A stretch of DNA of 64,000 bases from Flavobacteriia bacterium (GCA_004293165.1 RDYL01000005.1:62001-126000); one strand, 5' to 3'. Counted from the stretch's first letter, positions 26,262 to 34,655 are shown. Translations and numbers: made by a program. Notes: generated by a model not told the origin, from the sequence alone.

Positions 26262-27224
26262 TTAAGGCTTTTTTGGTTTGTATTTTGAATTTTCGAAAAT
26301 GGTTTTTGCATCCATTGTTAACAATTGCTCTAAAGTAACATCGTCATTATTTTCCATGTAACTTCTAACAATTTGCCAACCTAACCATTGCCCTACTCGT
26401 CCAGGAGTTTGGTTGTCTATCTCTAAATAAAATTTCGTAAACGGAGCTGGTTTAATAAAACGCAATTCATTCTTTGGATTTGAATCATATAACAATTTAT
26501 TCTCCACTAAATTACTCCACATATAATATTCATTTGCTTGGCAAAATTGCAATTGCGTTTCGGTATAACCAATTTTTACAGCATCAGAATAAAAAGGAAT
26601 TAATTTGTCTTTTACATATAATTCTTTTCCATAATAAATCATTGCAGCAATTAAAGTTCTATCAGTTGGAGGAGCAATTTTACCATAACAAAAAGTTGAT
26701 ACTAAATTAGGTAAAATTTGATTTTCTTCTAATTCCATTTTTTTGTATTCTGGAAAATCTACATAAAAATGATGGTCTTTTCCTAAATAACAATCTAAAG
26801 AAACCAAAGCCAAAGTATCTACATAAAAAGCTTTCGCTTCAGTATCAACCTCACTAATCAAGGTAATCACTCGAGGTGTTTTATATTTTGGAAAATAGTA
26901 CTGCACATAGGCAAACAATTTCTCCATATCGTTTTCAATTGGACCCAATGTTGGGTATTTCATTTGTACTTCTTTATACAATTCCTTTAACAATGGATTT
27001 TTAAGCTTGTTTACCCAAATAGAATCTGGATTTCCTTCTGGAAAAAAGAAAGGATATTGCGCTTTAATTCCTTGTAAATCTTCTGGTTTTGATTCATAAA
27101 AAATTTTGTCAAAACGTTCCACTTTAAATTCGATTGGAATTTTAGCAACAGCTTCATCTACTTGACTATCTTCTTTACATGAAAATAAAGTTATTAAAAC
27201 AAGAACAAATAATAATTGTTTCAT
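26262..27224 (-). CDS. gldB: Gliding motility lipoprotein GldB
   Basis: A 320-residue lipoprotein: signal MKQLLFVLVLITLFSC with the lipobox Cys at 16, then acidic residues (KEDSQVDE) as in exported Bacteroidota lipoproteins. The body contains GldB-like segments (FKVERFDKIFYESKPEDL, CYLGKDHHFY, GRVGQWLGWQIVRSYMENND). In F. johnsoniae GldB is needed for gliding and for stability of the type IX secretion machinery. It pairs with the T9SS cargo encoded at 57.0-60.6 kb. Confidence 0.93.
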   Translation of the reverse strand: MKQLLFVLVLITLFSCKEDSQVDEAVAKIPIEFKVERFDKIFYESKPEDLQGIKAQYPFFFPEGNPDSIWVNKLKNPLLKELYKEVQMKYPTLGPIENDMEKLFAYVQYYFPKYKTPRVITLISEVDTEAKAFYVDTLALVSLDCYLGKDHHFYVDFPEYKKMELEENQILPNLVSTFCYGKIAPPTDRTLIAAMIYYGKELYVKDKLIPFYSDAVKIGYTETQLQFCQANEYYMWSNLVENKLLYDSNPKNELRFIKPAPFTKFYLEIDNQTPGRVGQWLGWQIVRSYMENNDDVTLEQLLTMDAKTIFENSKYKPKKP

Positions 27225-27266
27225 ATAGCGTATTTTTTATATTTTTATCAAAACTAATTTGGTTTG

Positions 27267-27274
27267 CAAATATA
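27267..27274 (-). promoter_or_regulatory. -7 promoter element of gldB-gldC
   Basis: On the minus strand TATATTTG matches TAnnTTTG, about 43 nt before the gldB ATG, within the divergent gap to nadE. Confidence 0.5.
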
Positions 27275-27305
27275 CAGTTATCGACTAATAAATTTTCATA
27301 AAAAA

Positions 27306-28124
27306 ATGACAAATTCCAATACTTTTCAAGCAGAAAAAATCAATCAACATATTGTAAAATGGTTACTCGATTATGCTACTAACGCAAAAGTGAAGGGTTT
27401 TGTTGTGGGAATCTCCGGCGGAATTGACAGTGCTTTAACCTCAACATTGTGCGCGCAAACAGGTCTACCTACCTTGTGCATTGAAATGCCTATACATCAA
27501 GCAGAAAGTCATGTAAATAGAGCCAACGAACACATTGATCAATTAAAAAAACGCTTTCCGAATGTTTTTAACGAAAGAGCCGATTTAACTCCGGTTTTTG
27601 AAACGTTTAAAGCACAAGTTTCTACTTCAGAAAACGAAGCATTCTTAAACCTTTCTTTAGCAAATACCAGAGCGAGATTACGCATGACTACATTGTATTA
27701 TTTTGCAGGAATTCATGGTTTGTTAGTTGCTGGAACTGGAAACAAAGTAGAAGATTTTGGCGTAGGTTTTTTTACTAAATATGGCGATGGCGGTGTTGAT
27801 ATTAGTCCGATAGCAGATTTAGTAAAAAGTGAAGTTCGTTTATTAGCCGAATTTTTAGAAGTTCCAAGCAGCATTTTAAAAGCCAAACCCACTGATGGCT
27901 TATTTGGTGATGATAGAAGTGATGAAGATCAAATTGGCGCAAACTATGATGAATTAGAATGGGCTATGACACAAATGGAAAACGGAAAAACTGTTGCCAA
28001 TTTTTCAGGAAGAGAAGCCGTTGTTTTTTCAATTTTCAAAAGACTTAATTTTATCAATCAACACAAAATGAATCCGATACCCGTTTGTGAAATTTCAAAA
28101 AAAACAAAATATTTATCTAATTAA
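27306..28124 (+). CDS. nadE: NAD synthetase
   Basis: Amidates nicotinic acid adenine dinucleotide to NAD. The 272-residue protein has the PP-loop SGGIDSALT (GFVVGISGGIDSALTSTLC), VAGTGNKVEDFGVGFFTKYGDGGVDI and the KPTDGLFGDDRSDEDQIG region typical of ammonia-dependent NadE. No glutaminase domain is present. The ATG at 27306 gives the expected start; an in-frame TTG at 27264 would add 14 unlikely residues. Divergent from gldB. Confidence 0.94.
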   Translation: MTNSNTFQAEKINQHIVKWLLDYATNAKVKGFVVGISGGIDSALTSTLCAQTGLPTLCIEMPIHQAESHVNRANEHIDQLKKRFPNVFNERADLTPVFETFKAQVSTSENEAFLNLSLANTRARLRMTTLYYFAGIHGLLVAGTGNKVEDFGVGFFTKYGDGGVDISPIADLVKSEVRLLAEFLEVPSSILKAKPTDGLFGDDRSDEDQIGANYDELEWAMTQMENGKTVANFSGREAVVFSIFKRLNFINQHKMNPIPVCEISKKTKYLSN

Positions 28125-28148
28125 TTGACAAATATTTACTTTTTTTCG

Positions 28149-28156
28149 TAACTTTG
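28149..28156 (+). promoter_or_regulatory. -7 promoter element of the response regulator
   Basis: TAACTTTG matches TAnnTTTG and implies a leader of about 28 nt before the ATG at 28191. Confidence 0.5.
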
Positions 28157-28190
28157 AGTATATGTTATAAGTAAAGTAATTTTAAAAATT

Positions 28191-28820
28191 ATGATTAAAT
28201 TATGTGTCGCAGATAGTTTCCCAGTCGTAACTGAAGGATTACAATCATATTTCCAAGGTAACTCAAAAGCTGAAATTGTAGGGACTGCTAAAAACTTAGA
28301 ATCACTTCTTGTGTTTTTAGATAGCAGAAGATGTGATATTTTACTTCTTGACGTAGAGTTTGATGGCTTATCAAGTATTAGAGATATAAAAAGTTTACTC
28401 AAAGACTTTACAGCCACTAAAATTATTCTTTTCACAAACGTTTCTGAACAAATGTATGCGCCAACCGCTATTAAAGCAGGTGTTTCTGCATATGTTTCTA
28501 AAAAATCAAACTTAAAAGAACTAGAAGCTACTATTTTAAAAGTGGCTGAAGGTAAAGTTGTTTTTAGTGACACTGTTAAGAAAAGCATTGAAATGCTTAG
28601 TAAAGGAAAAAAATCTGAACGCTTATTTAAAAAATTATCTACTAGAGAAATTGAAGTGCTTCGTTACTTAAATGATGGTAAAAAAAATAAAGAAGTAGCA
28701 CAAATTCTTGGGTTAGATGAAAAAACAATTAGTACCTATAAACTACGTTTATTAGCGAAGCTTAATGTTACCAATTTAGTAGATTTATTGAAAAAAGCGA
28801 AAGATTTGGATGTGATTTAA
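28191..28820 (+). CDS. NarL/FixJ-type response regulator
   Basis: A 209-residue two-domain regulator. The receiver domain (1-120) has D8, the phosphoacceptor D54 (DILLLDVEFDG), the conserved Thr position replaced by FTN, and K at AYVSKKS. The C-terminal LuxR-type HTH (about 145-205) reads LSTREIEVLRYLNDGKKNKEVAQ then LDEKTISTYKLRLLAKL. No histidine kinase is nearby, so the input is unknown. Its last codons form one arm of the terminator hairpin. Confidence 0.9.
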   Translation: MIKLCVADSFPVVTEGLQSYFQGNSKAEIVGTAKNLESLLVFLDSRRCDILLLDVEFDGLSSIRDIKSLLKDFTATKIILFTNVSEQMYAPTAIKAGVSAYVSKKSNLKELEATILKVAEGKVVFSDTVKKSIEMLSKGKKSERLFKKLSTREIEVLRYLNDGKKNKEVAQILGLDEKTISTYKLRLLAKLNVTNLVDLLKKAKDLDVI

Positions 28821-28840
28821 AAACATCCAAATCTTTTATT
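28801..28840. terminator. Terminator overlapping the response regulator 3' end
   Basis: A perfect 14-bp stem AAAGATTTGGATGT (28801-28814) / complement (28824-28837). The left arm is coding sequence and the TAA stop sits in the loop; a T-rich tail follows. The right arm reaches the end of the convergent dnaG. Confidence 0.8.
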
Positions 28841-30836
28841 TTTTAAAATAATCCGTTCTCACCCTTTTTATAGTATTGCTTATTTCAGTCTTTAACTTAA
28901 CGTAGTCGGAAACTTCTTCTTTAATTGAGTTTCTTATTAATTCATCATCGTTATTGAGAAAATCTTGCATCAAGTTATTCATTAGTTTTTGAAGCAAGAA
29001 TTCTCTATATGTATATAAAGTTTGAATTGTATGTTCCTTTACTTGAGAGTCATCATCTTTTGATTTAACAAATACTTGCTTTTTCTCTAGCCAACCATCC
29101 AAAGTATATTTTTCATCTTCCATCTGAATATCGGCAATAATATTTTCATATTTTCCATCTGACTCAGCAATAAATTCACTTCTATCAAAAACACCTTTTG
29201 TTAAAAAGGTTTCCAATATTCTTTTAGCTAAATCTTTAAAAATTTCATCTGAAAACTCTACTTCATCTTCTTGTAAATTCAAATAAATTTTTTCAAAAAC
29301 TCTAATTTTTCTTTTTTCTGCTACTGGCTTAACCTCTCCGTCTTCATTGGGCCTTAAAAAAATATCTTCTATTTCAATAATTCTATCACCATGTTTAATT
29401 AAAATCCCAAGAATACTCCTTTCTATCAAAGAAGAAATCTCTACACTTGTCAAAACATTTGACGAAACATTATCACTTTTTACAACTTCAAATGCTTTTT
29501 GCTCTTCTTTATATTGTTTATTTGCTTCCGATAAATCCTTTTTGACTAATTGTGCTAAGGTATTAAATAGTACATCTTCAGAAATGTCCATAATTCGAGA
29601 ACATTCCTTGATATAGACTTCGCGTTTGATTCGGTCTGGAATTTTAGAAATACTAACTACCATATCACGAATTAAATCGGCCTTTTTAATCGGATCATTC
29701 TTAGCTTCTTGAATCAATAAAGACGCTTTAAACTGAATGAAATCTTTTGCATTTTCCTCGAAATACAACTGCAAATCGTCATACGATGTTTTTCGAGCAA
29801 AACTATCTGGGTCATCGCCATCAGGAAACGTACATACTTTTACATTCATTCCTGCTTCCAAAATCAAATCAATTCCTCGAATCGAAGCACGAAGTCCAGC
29901 TGCATCACCATCAAAAAGGACGGTAATATTAGGCGTTAAACGATTGATTAAACGAATTTGATCAGGCGTTAAAGCCGTTCCAGAAGACGCAACTACGTTT
30001 TCAATTCCGGCTTGATGCATTTGTATAACATCAGTATAACCTTCTACCAAAAAACAATTGTTCAATTTAGCGATGGATTGCTTCGCATGAAAAATTCCGT
30101 ATAAAACCTTACTCTTGTGGTAAATATCACTCTCGGGCGAATTGAGGTATTTGGCCGCTTTTTTATCATTGGTCAAAATACGACCTCCAAAACCTAACAC
30201 ACGACCACTCATACTATGAATAGGAAACATCACACGCCCTTTGAATCGGTCAAATTGCTTATCTTCTTTTACAATAGAAAGTCCGGTTTTGTCTAAATAG
30301 TCTAACTTATAGCCTTTTCCGAGCGCTTCTTTGGTAAAAGCATCCCACGTTTCTGGCGAATATCCTAAACCGAATTTCTTAATCGTATCAGCAGAAAACC
30401 CTCGTTCTTTAAAATAGGATAATCCGATGGCTTTGCCTTCATCAGTTTCTAATAAGATATGATGAAAATATTTCTGTGCGAATTCGGAAACCAAATACAT
30501 ACTTTCCTTTTCATTGGCTTGCGCTACATCTTCATCAGACTGAACTGTTTCTTCAATTTCGATATTGTATTTTACAGCTAAATATTTGATAGCTTCTGGA
30601 TATGTAAAATGTTCGTGTTCCATTAAGAAAGTTACGGCATTTCCACCTTTTCCAGAAGAAAAATCTTTCCAAATTTGCTTCACAGGCGACACCATAAATG
30701 AAGGCGATTTCTCGTTCACGAATGGGCTCAATCCTTTCAAATTACTTCCGGCACGTTTGAGTTGGACAAAATCACCAATTACCTCCTCAACACGGGCGGT
30801 TTCAAATACTTTTTCTATGGTGTCTTTTGAGATCAA
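28836..30836 (-). CDS. dnaG: DNA primase DnaG lacking zinc ligands
   Basis: Primase of 666 residues that synthesises RNA primers for replication. The N-terminal domain aligns with the CHC2 zinc-binding fold, but all four ligands are changed: relative to E. coli C40, H43, C61, C64 it has S37, V40, D58, S61 (GLSPFVNEKSPSF and KQIWKDFSSGKGGN). The catalytic part is intact: RVLGFGGRIL, the Toprim motif FLVEGYTDVI and LFDGDAAGLRA. The C-terminal region is the divergent helicase-binding domain. Convergent with the response regulator; upstream lies a small hairpin family member. Confidence 0.95.
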   Translation of the reverse strand: MISKDTIEKVFETARVEEVIGDFVQLKRAGSNLKGLSPFVNEKSPSFMVSPVKQIWKDFSSGKGGNAVTFLMEHEHFTYPEAIKYLAVKYNIEIEETVQSDEDVAQANEKESMYLVSEFAQKYFHHILLETDEGKAIGLSYFKERGFSADTIKKFGLGYSPETWDAFTKEALGKGYKLDYLDKTGLSIVKEDKQFDRFKGRVMFPIHSMSGRVLGFGGRILTNDKKAAKYLNSPESDIYHKSKVLYGIFHAKQSIAKLNNCFLVEGYTDVIQMHQAGIENVVASSGTALTPDQIRLINRLTPNITVLFDGDAAGLRASIRGIDLILEAGMNVKVCTFPDGDDPDSFARKTSYDDLQLYFEENAKDFIQFKASLLIQEAKNDPIKKADLIRDMVVSISKIPDRIKREVYIKECSRIMDISEDVLFNTLAQLVKKDLSEANKQYKEEQKAFEVVKSDNVSSNVLTSVEISSLIERSILGILIKHGDRIIEIEDIFLRPNEDGEVKPVAEKRKIRVFEKIYLNLQEDEVEFSDEIFKDLAKRILETFLTKGVFDRSEFIAESDGKYENIIADIQMEDEKYTLDGWLEKKQVFVKSKDDDSQVKEHTIQTLYTYREFLLQKLMNNLMQDFLNNDDELIRNSIKEEVSDYVKLKTEISNTIKRVRTDYFKK

Positions 30837-30881
30837 ACTAACTATTTAGGAGTGGCAAGTTACAAAGTTTTTGAATATTAT

Positions 30882-30907
30882 ACCTACAAGGTTTTGAAAA
30901 CCTTACA
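30882..30907. repeat. Hairpin of the ACCTnnnAGGTTT family
   Basis: ACCTACAAGGTTTTGAAAAC followed by CTTACA has the same architecture as the terminator at 6122-6154 (ACCTnnnAGGTTTnnAAAACCTnnnAGGT). It lies between dnaG and the barrel-protein terminator and is less perfect. Confidence 0.55.
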
Positions 30908-30914
30908 TGAAAAT

Positions 30915-30949
30915 AAAAAAAGCACTCCATATGGCTGAAGTGCTTTTTT
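30915..30949 (-). terminator. Terminator of the ECF sigma operon
   Basis: On the minus strand AAAAAGCACTTC pairs with GGAGTGCTTTTT (one T-G pair) and is followed by a T run, downstream of the barrel-protein gene ending at 30980. Confidence 0.8.
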
Positions 30950-30979
30950 AAACAGAGAACTTAAACTAACCTCTAATTT

Positions 30980-32155
30980 TTAATTAAAATCAAAGCGTAA
31001 TCCTAATGAAACGTTGTTTTGATCTATATTATTGTTTTTGAACATTGGATTTAAGTCATATTTAACATATAAGCTAGTAGAACGGTACCCAATATAAGCA
31101 CTTAGCCCATAATTAAAATCAGAAACATTGAAATCGCCTTTTTGTTTTTCTTTAACTTTAATATCATCTGCTTCGTATTTTAAAATTTGTTTCGACTTGA
31201 TGCGAACACCTGCATAACCACCAATTCCTAAACGAACAGATTCATGCGAACTAAAAGAAGTTTTATTTCCATCTTTAGAAATTTTCTTAGGTGTAAAGTC
31301 AAATTCTAAATGCAAAGGAGCAGTTAAATACACATTTCTAAAACGAGATTCATCTAAATTTACACTAGAAGTTACTAAATCGGTTTGTTCACCATTTTTC
31401 ACAAAATAGCGGTTATCAGTTGGACGAAGATTATTATACATTAAAGAAAGTCCGTATTTTGCATGAAGTAAATTATTATTTTTAAAAATTCTTGAGTTGT
31501 AAGTAACACCCCATTCATAGAAATGCGAACCCCAAACTCTGTAATCTGAATCTTCTAAATTTTCACCTTCGGTAATTAGATTATTTAAACCAAATGCAAA
31601 AACAAATTGTGAGGTTGTTCTTTTTGATTTTCGTACCGTTTTTTCTTCATCAGACATGTAAATCTTCAAAGCAGGAATATCATAATGAGTTGTGTTTGTT
31701 CCTTTATAATAAGAAAAAACTCTTTCCCCATTAATTGTATCAATTTTAAATGTAACTTCTTTACTTCCTGTTTCCACTTTGTTTTGTATTAAACTATCAA
31801 GCTTTGTGTTAAAACGTTCCATTCCAAGTTCAATGCGATTCGCAGATTTTTCAGCTTCTTTTAATTTTAACTCTTTCAATTCTTCGGCAGAAATTTTATT
31901 TTGCTGAAAAGCAGTTTCCAACGAATCAATTTTTACTTTAAGTTCATTTTTCTCTTTAGCTAAAAGAAATTCCATTCCAGTTGAAATTAACTCAACTTTT
32001 TTTTCAAAACTTAATAGTTTATTTGAAATTGGCTCCTTTCTTTCCATTTTTCTCTGTTTTCTATCCTCTGTTTTCTCCATTTTATCCTCTTGTGCAACTG
32101 CTTTAGTTAGAAAACTAAACACAAAAACAATGGTGTATAAAATAATTTTTTGCAT
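30980..32155 (-). CDS. Outer-membrane barrel protein with N-terminal coiled coil
   Basis: A 391-residue exported protein: signal peptide to about residue 21 (VVFSFLTKAVAQ-type end, KAVAQ), a highly charged stretch, a coiled coil of roughly residues 45-125 (KNELKVKIDSLETAFQQNK ... ELKLKEAEKSANRIEL), then a beta-rich C-terminal part ending NVSLGLRFDFN, typical of a small outer-membrane barrel. It is the last gene of a sigma/anti-sigma/barrel operon and is a likely target or sensor for envelope stress. Not assigned to a named family. Confidence 0.65.
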   Translation of the reverse strand: MQKIILYTIVFVFSFLTKAVAQEDKMEKTEDRKQRKMERKEPISNKLLSFEKKVELISTGMEFLLAKEKNELKVKIDSLETAFQQNKISAEELKELKLKEAEKSANRIELGMERFNTKLDSLIQNKVETGSKEVTFKIDTINGERVFSYYKGTNTTHYDIPALKIYMSDEEKTVRKSKRTTSQFVFAFGLNNLITEGENLEDSDYRVWGSHFYEWGVTYNSRIFKNNNLLHAKYGLSLMYNNLRPTDNRYFVKNGEQTDLVTSSVNLDESRFRNVYLTAPLHLEFDFTPKKISKDGNKTSFSSHESVRLGIGGYAGVRIKSKQILKYEADDIKVKEKQKGDFNVSDFNYGLSAYIGYRSTSLYVKYDLNPMFKNNNIDQNNVSLGLRFDFN

Positions 32156-32188
32156 AACTGTTTGATTTTTGATTAATAATATTTTTGT

Positions 32189-32875
32189 TTATTCGTAATT
32201 TCTATTCACAATAGCTGATTTAGCATCTTGAAATTTTCTGTTTATTTTATCTAAAGTTGTTTCTCTGTAAGTATTGTCTAATTCTTTCTCAACGTTTGTT
32301 AGTAAAGAATTAGCATCTACTTTTATTCTAGGTTTAGAAATGGTTTTTTTATCTGACGGAATTACTTTTTCACCTGTTTGAACTTCAGCTAACAAATCGC
32401 CTGGAGAAAGGTATTTATAGGTGTTGGGCGTTGGGTGTTGGATGTTGGGTGTTGGGTTTTCTTGAATTATATTGTTTTCCTTAATCAATTGATTGTTTTC
32501 AACAGATTTTATAAATCTTGATTGTTTTTTTGAATCATTTACTTCATTCTGAACTAAAATGGGTTGCTCTTTTTTAACTGAAATTTCATTTGTTTTATTG
32601 GTTTCAGTTGAATTCATTTCTTCGTTAATTGTTGTTACAACAGGAATTGAATTATTAACTTCTGTTGTTTCGCTTGAACTGAAAATGAAAAACCCCATTC
32701 CGAAAAAAAATAATGTAGAAGCTGCCACAAAAAACCAACCGTAACCTTTCTTTGGCTTTTTTTCTTCTGAAATAGTTAGCATAGCATCTAATCTATCCCA
32801 AGCTTGAGCAGATGGCTGAATCTCTCTAGCATTCAGCTTTTCTTTGATTTGATTATCTAAATTATGTTGTGCCAT
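32189..32875 (-). CDS. Putative anti-sigma factor, single-pass membrane protein
   Basis: A 228-residue protein with a cytoplasmic N-terminus (about 1-45, including EIQPSAQAWDRLDAML, a common start in Bacteroidota anti-sigma-like proteins), one membrane helix (about 46-66, WFFVAASTLFFFGMGFFIF) and a low-complexity Asn/Glu/Lys-rich periplasmic part. It overlaps the upstream ECF sigma gene by 14 bp, the arrangement of a cognate anti-sigma factor. A heptanucleotide array inside the gene (32421-32455) encodes the repeated segment around NPTPNIQHPTPNTY. Confidence 0.65.
   Translation of the reverse strand: MAQHNLDNQIKEKLNAREIQPSAQAWDRLDAMLTISEEKKPKKGYGWFFVAASTLFFFGMGFFIFSSSETTEVNNSIPVVTTINEEMNSTETNKTNEISVKKEQPILVQNEVNDSKKQSRFIKSVENNQLIKENNIIQENPTPNIQHPTPNTYKYLSPGDLLAEVQTGEKVIPSDKKTISKPRIKVDANSLLTNVEKELDNTYRETTLDKINRKFQDAKSAIVNRNYE
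32421..32455. repeat. Five in-phase heptanucleotides inside the anti-sigma gene
   Basis: GTGTTGG, GCGTTGG, GTGTTGG, ATGTTGG and GTGTTGG follow each other without interruption. Because 7 is not a multiple of 3, each gain or loss of one unit would shift the reading frame. The array has the same unit length as the intergenic word repeats. Confidence 0.85.
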
Positions 32876-33431
32876 TGAGTTTCTTTTTTAATTCTGTAAT
32901 TTGTTGTTGCAATAACTTTCGTGCGTGTGATAATTGCGATTTTGATGTTCCTTCACTTATTTTGAGCATTTCGGCTATTTCCTGATGCTTATAACCTTCT
33001 ATTGCATATAAGTTGAACACCATTTTATAACCATCGGGCAAATTGTCAATCATATTTTGAATGTCATCTACCGAAAAATCTTCCATTTCATAAACTGATT
33101 CATTCTCGCTAACTGTTACATCATCAATATCTTGGTGATTGAAGTTATTCTTTTTAACCCGAAGAAAGTCAATACATTCATAAATCATAATTCGGCGAAT
33201 CCAACCTTCAAAACTACCTTTGTGTTCAAAACTTTTTAGATTGGTAAACACTTTCATAAATCCGGTAATCATGACATCTTCTGCGTGGTGGATATCTTTT
33301 ATGTATTGGCGACAAACACTTAACATTTTAGAAGAAAACTTGGCATAAATCTGCTGTTGTGCTTGTCGATTATTTTCGACAGCCAACATAATAAGTTGCT
33401 TTTCTTCTTGATGCAATTGAATTACTTTCAT
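32862..33431 (-). CDS. ECF-type RNA polymerase sigma factor
   Basis: A 189-residue sigma-70 family protein with only regions 2 and 4. Region 2 (about 20-90) includes the core-binding and -10 parts (QQIYAKFSSKMLSVCRQYI, HAEDVMITGFMKVFTNLKSF, FEGWIRRIMIYECIDFLR). Region 4 (about 128-180) contains the HTH (YAIEGYKHQEIAEMLKISEG, SKSQLSHARKLLQQ). It is the first gene of the sigma/anti-sigma/barrel operon and probably controls envelope functions. Confidence 0.93.
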   Translation of the reverse strand: MKVIQLHQEEKQLIMLAVENNRQAQQQIYAKFSSKMLSVCRQYIKDIHHAEDVMITGFMKVFTNLKSFEHKGSFEGWIRRIMIYECIDFLRVKKNNFNHQDIDDVTVSENESVYEMEDFSVDDIQNMIDNLPDGYKMVFNLYAIEGYKHQEIAEMLKISEGTSKSQLSHARKLLQQQITELKKKLNGTT

Positions 33432-33436
33432 TTTTA

Positions 33437-33478
33437 AATTTAGAATTCATAAATTAGAATTCAGAATCTTACTTCTAA
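33437..33478. repeat. Heptad-word repeat upstream of the ECF sigma gene
   Basis: AATTTAG, AATTCAT, AAATTAG, AATTCAG, AATCTTA and CTTCTAA follow in 7-nt phase, so alternate heptads repeat as a 14-nt unit. AATTAG and CTAATT at the ends are inverted. It begins 6 bp from the sigma start codon. Confidence 0.65.
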
Positions 33479-33535
33479 TTATATAGACGAGAATGTTTTT
33501 AAAATGGTTGCATGATTTTAAAAAAATGTGTCAAT

Positions 33536-33614
33536 TTTCAATGTGTCAATGTGTGAATATCAATAAAAAGGCACATTGACTTATTGACTCATTGACTTAT
33601 TGACTCATTGACTT
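33536..33614. repeat. Inverted octamer-word repeat abutting the polyprenyl synthase
   Basis: The right arm is five perfect-phase octamers alternating ATTGACTT and ATTGACTC (33575-33614), running into the stop codon of the adjacent gene. The left arm (33536-33565) has words close to ATGTGTCA and is the approximate inverted complement. Same architecture as the heptad repeats, with an 8-nt period. Confidence 0.85.
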
Positions 33615-34596
33615 ATTTTTTACGTTCAATAACGTAATTTACCATTAAAATAAGGGAATCTTTGTAAGTAGAGATTGGAAAATATTGCAATAACGAAAGT
33701 GCTTCTTGTTGAAATTGCACCATTTTTTCTTCCGCGTAAGTTAAGCCGTTTTTGTCTTTAACAAATTGGATAACTTCTTTGACGCGCTTTTTGTCTTTGT
33801 TGTAGTTTTTTACCGAATTGATTACCCAACTTTTTTCTTTTGACGAACAATTGTTTAAGGCGTAAATCAATGGTAGAGTCATTTTTTGCTCTTTGATGTC
33901 AATTCCGGTTGGTTTTCCAATGGCGTCATCGGTATAATCGAATAAATCATCTTTGATTTGAAAAGCCATTCCGATTAATTCTCCGAATTTGCGCATTTTT
34001 TCTACCAAAATAGCATCATCTGGAGCAACTGAACAAGCACCAAGAGAACAACAAGCCGCGATTAAAGTAGCGGTTTTTTGTCGGATGATTTCATAATAAA
34101 TATCTTCTGTAATGTCTAATCTACGGGCTTTTTCAATTTGAAGCAATTCGCCTTCACTCATTTCGCGCACAGCAACAGAAATGATTTTTAGCAAATCGAA
34201 ATCATTATTATCAATGGAAAGTAACAACCCTTTTGACAATAAAAAGTCGCCCACTAAAACGGCAATTTTATTTTTCCAAAGGGCGTTTAAAGAGAAAAAT
34301 CCACGACGTTTGTTACTATCATCTACCACATCATCATGAACCAAAGTTGCGGTATGGATTAATTCAATAACCGAAGCGCCACGATACGTTCGTTCATTAA
34401 TCGTTCCGCCTGAAACCATTTTAGCGGTTAAGAAAACAAACATAGGTCGCATTTGTTTTCCTTTTCGGTTAACGATGTAATGGGTAATCCTGTTTAATAA
34501 AGCTACTTTAGAAGACATGGAATCGCGAAACTTCTCTTCAAAGAGTTCCATTTCATTTGCGATGGGCAGCTTTATTTGTTCGGTTATTTTCATCAT
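33613..34596 (-). CDS. Polyprenyl diphosphate synthase
   Basis: A trans-prenyltransferase of 327 residues that extends isoprenoid chains, probably making the quinone side chain (octaprenyl/solanesyl type). Motifs: GKQMRPMFVFL, the first Asp-rich motif LVHDDVVDDSNKRRG, GDFLLSKGL, and the second Asp-rich motif FQIKDDLFDYTDD with GIDIKEQKMTLPLIYAL. Product length cannot be fixed by eye. Two consecutive Met codons mark the start; the -7 box lies so close that the second may be the first transcribed codon. Its stop abuts an octamer repeat array. Confidence 0.92.
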   Translation of the reverse strand: MMKITEQIKLPIANEMELFEEKFRDSMSSKVALLNRITHYIVNRKGKQMRPMFVFLTAKMVSGGTINERTYRGASVIELIHTATLVHDDVVDDSNKRRGFFSLNALWKNKIAVLVGDFLLSKGLLLSIDNNDFDLLKIISVAVREMSEGELLQIEKARRLDITEDIYYEIIRQKTATLIAACCSLGACSVAPDDAILVEKMRKFGELIGMAFQIKDDLFDYTDDAIGKPTGIDIKEQKMTLPLIYALNNCSSKEKSWVINSVKNYNKDKKRVKEVIQFVKDKNGLTYAEEKMVQFQQEALSLLQYFPISTYKDSLILMVNYVIERKK

Positions 34597-34598
34597 TA

Positions 34599-34606
34599 CA
34601 AAGGTA
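34599..34606 (-). promoter_or_regulatory. -7 promoter element of the polyprenyl synthase
   Basis: On the minus strand TACCTTTG ends 3 nt before the first start codon, predicting a start near 34593, at the second ATG. This would give a leaderless or near-leaderless mRNA. Confidence 0.5.
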
Positions 34607-34655
34607 ATACACTATCAAGTAAAAGAAAAATATTTTTACAATTAAACCTTTTTTG

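Noticed and set aside
27264..27305. TTG at 27264 as start of nadE
   Set aside because: It adds 14 residues unlike NadE; the ATG at 27306 gives the normal N-terminus.
33575..33614. Possible CRISPR array
   Set aside because: The units are 8 nt and contiguous, with no spacers and no cas genes nearby.
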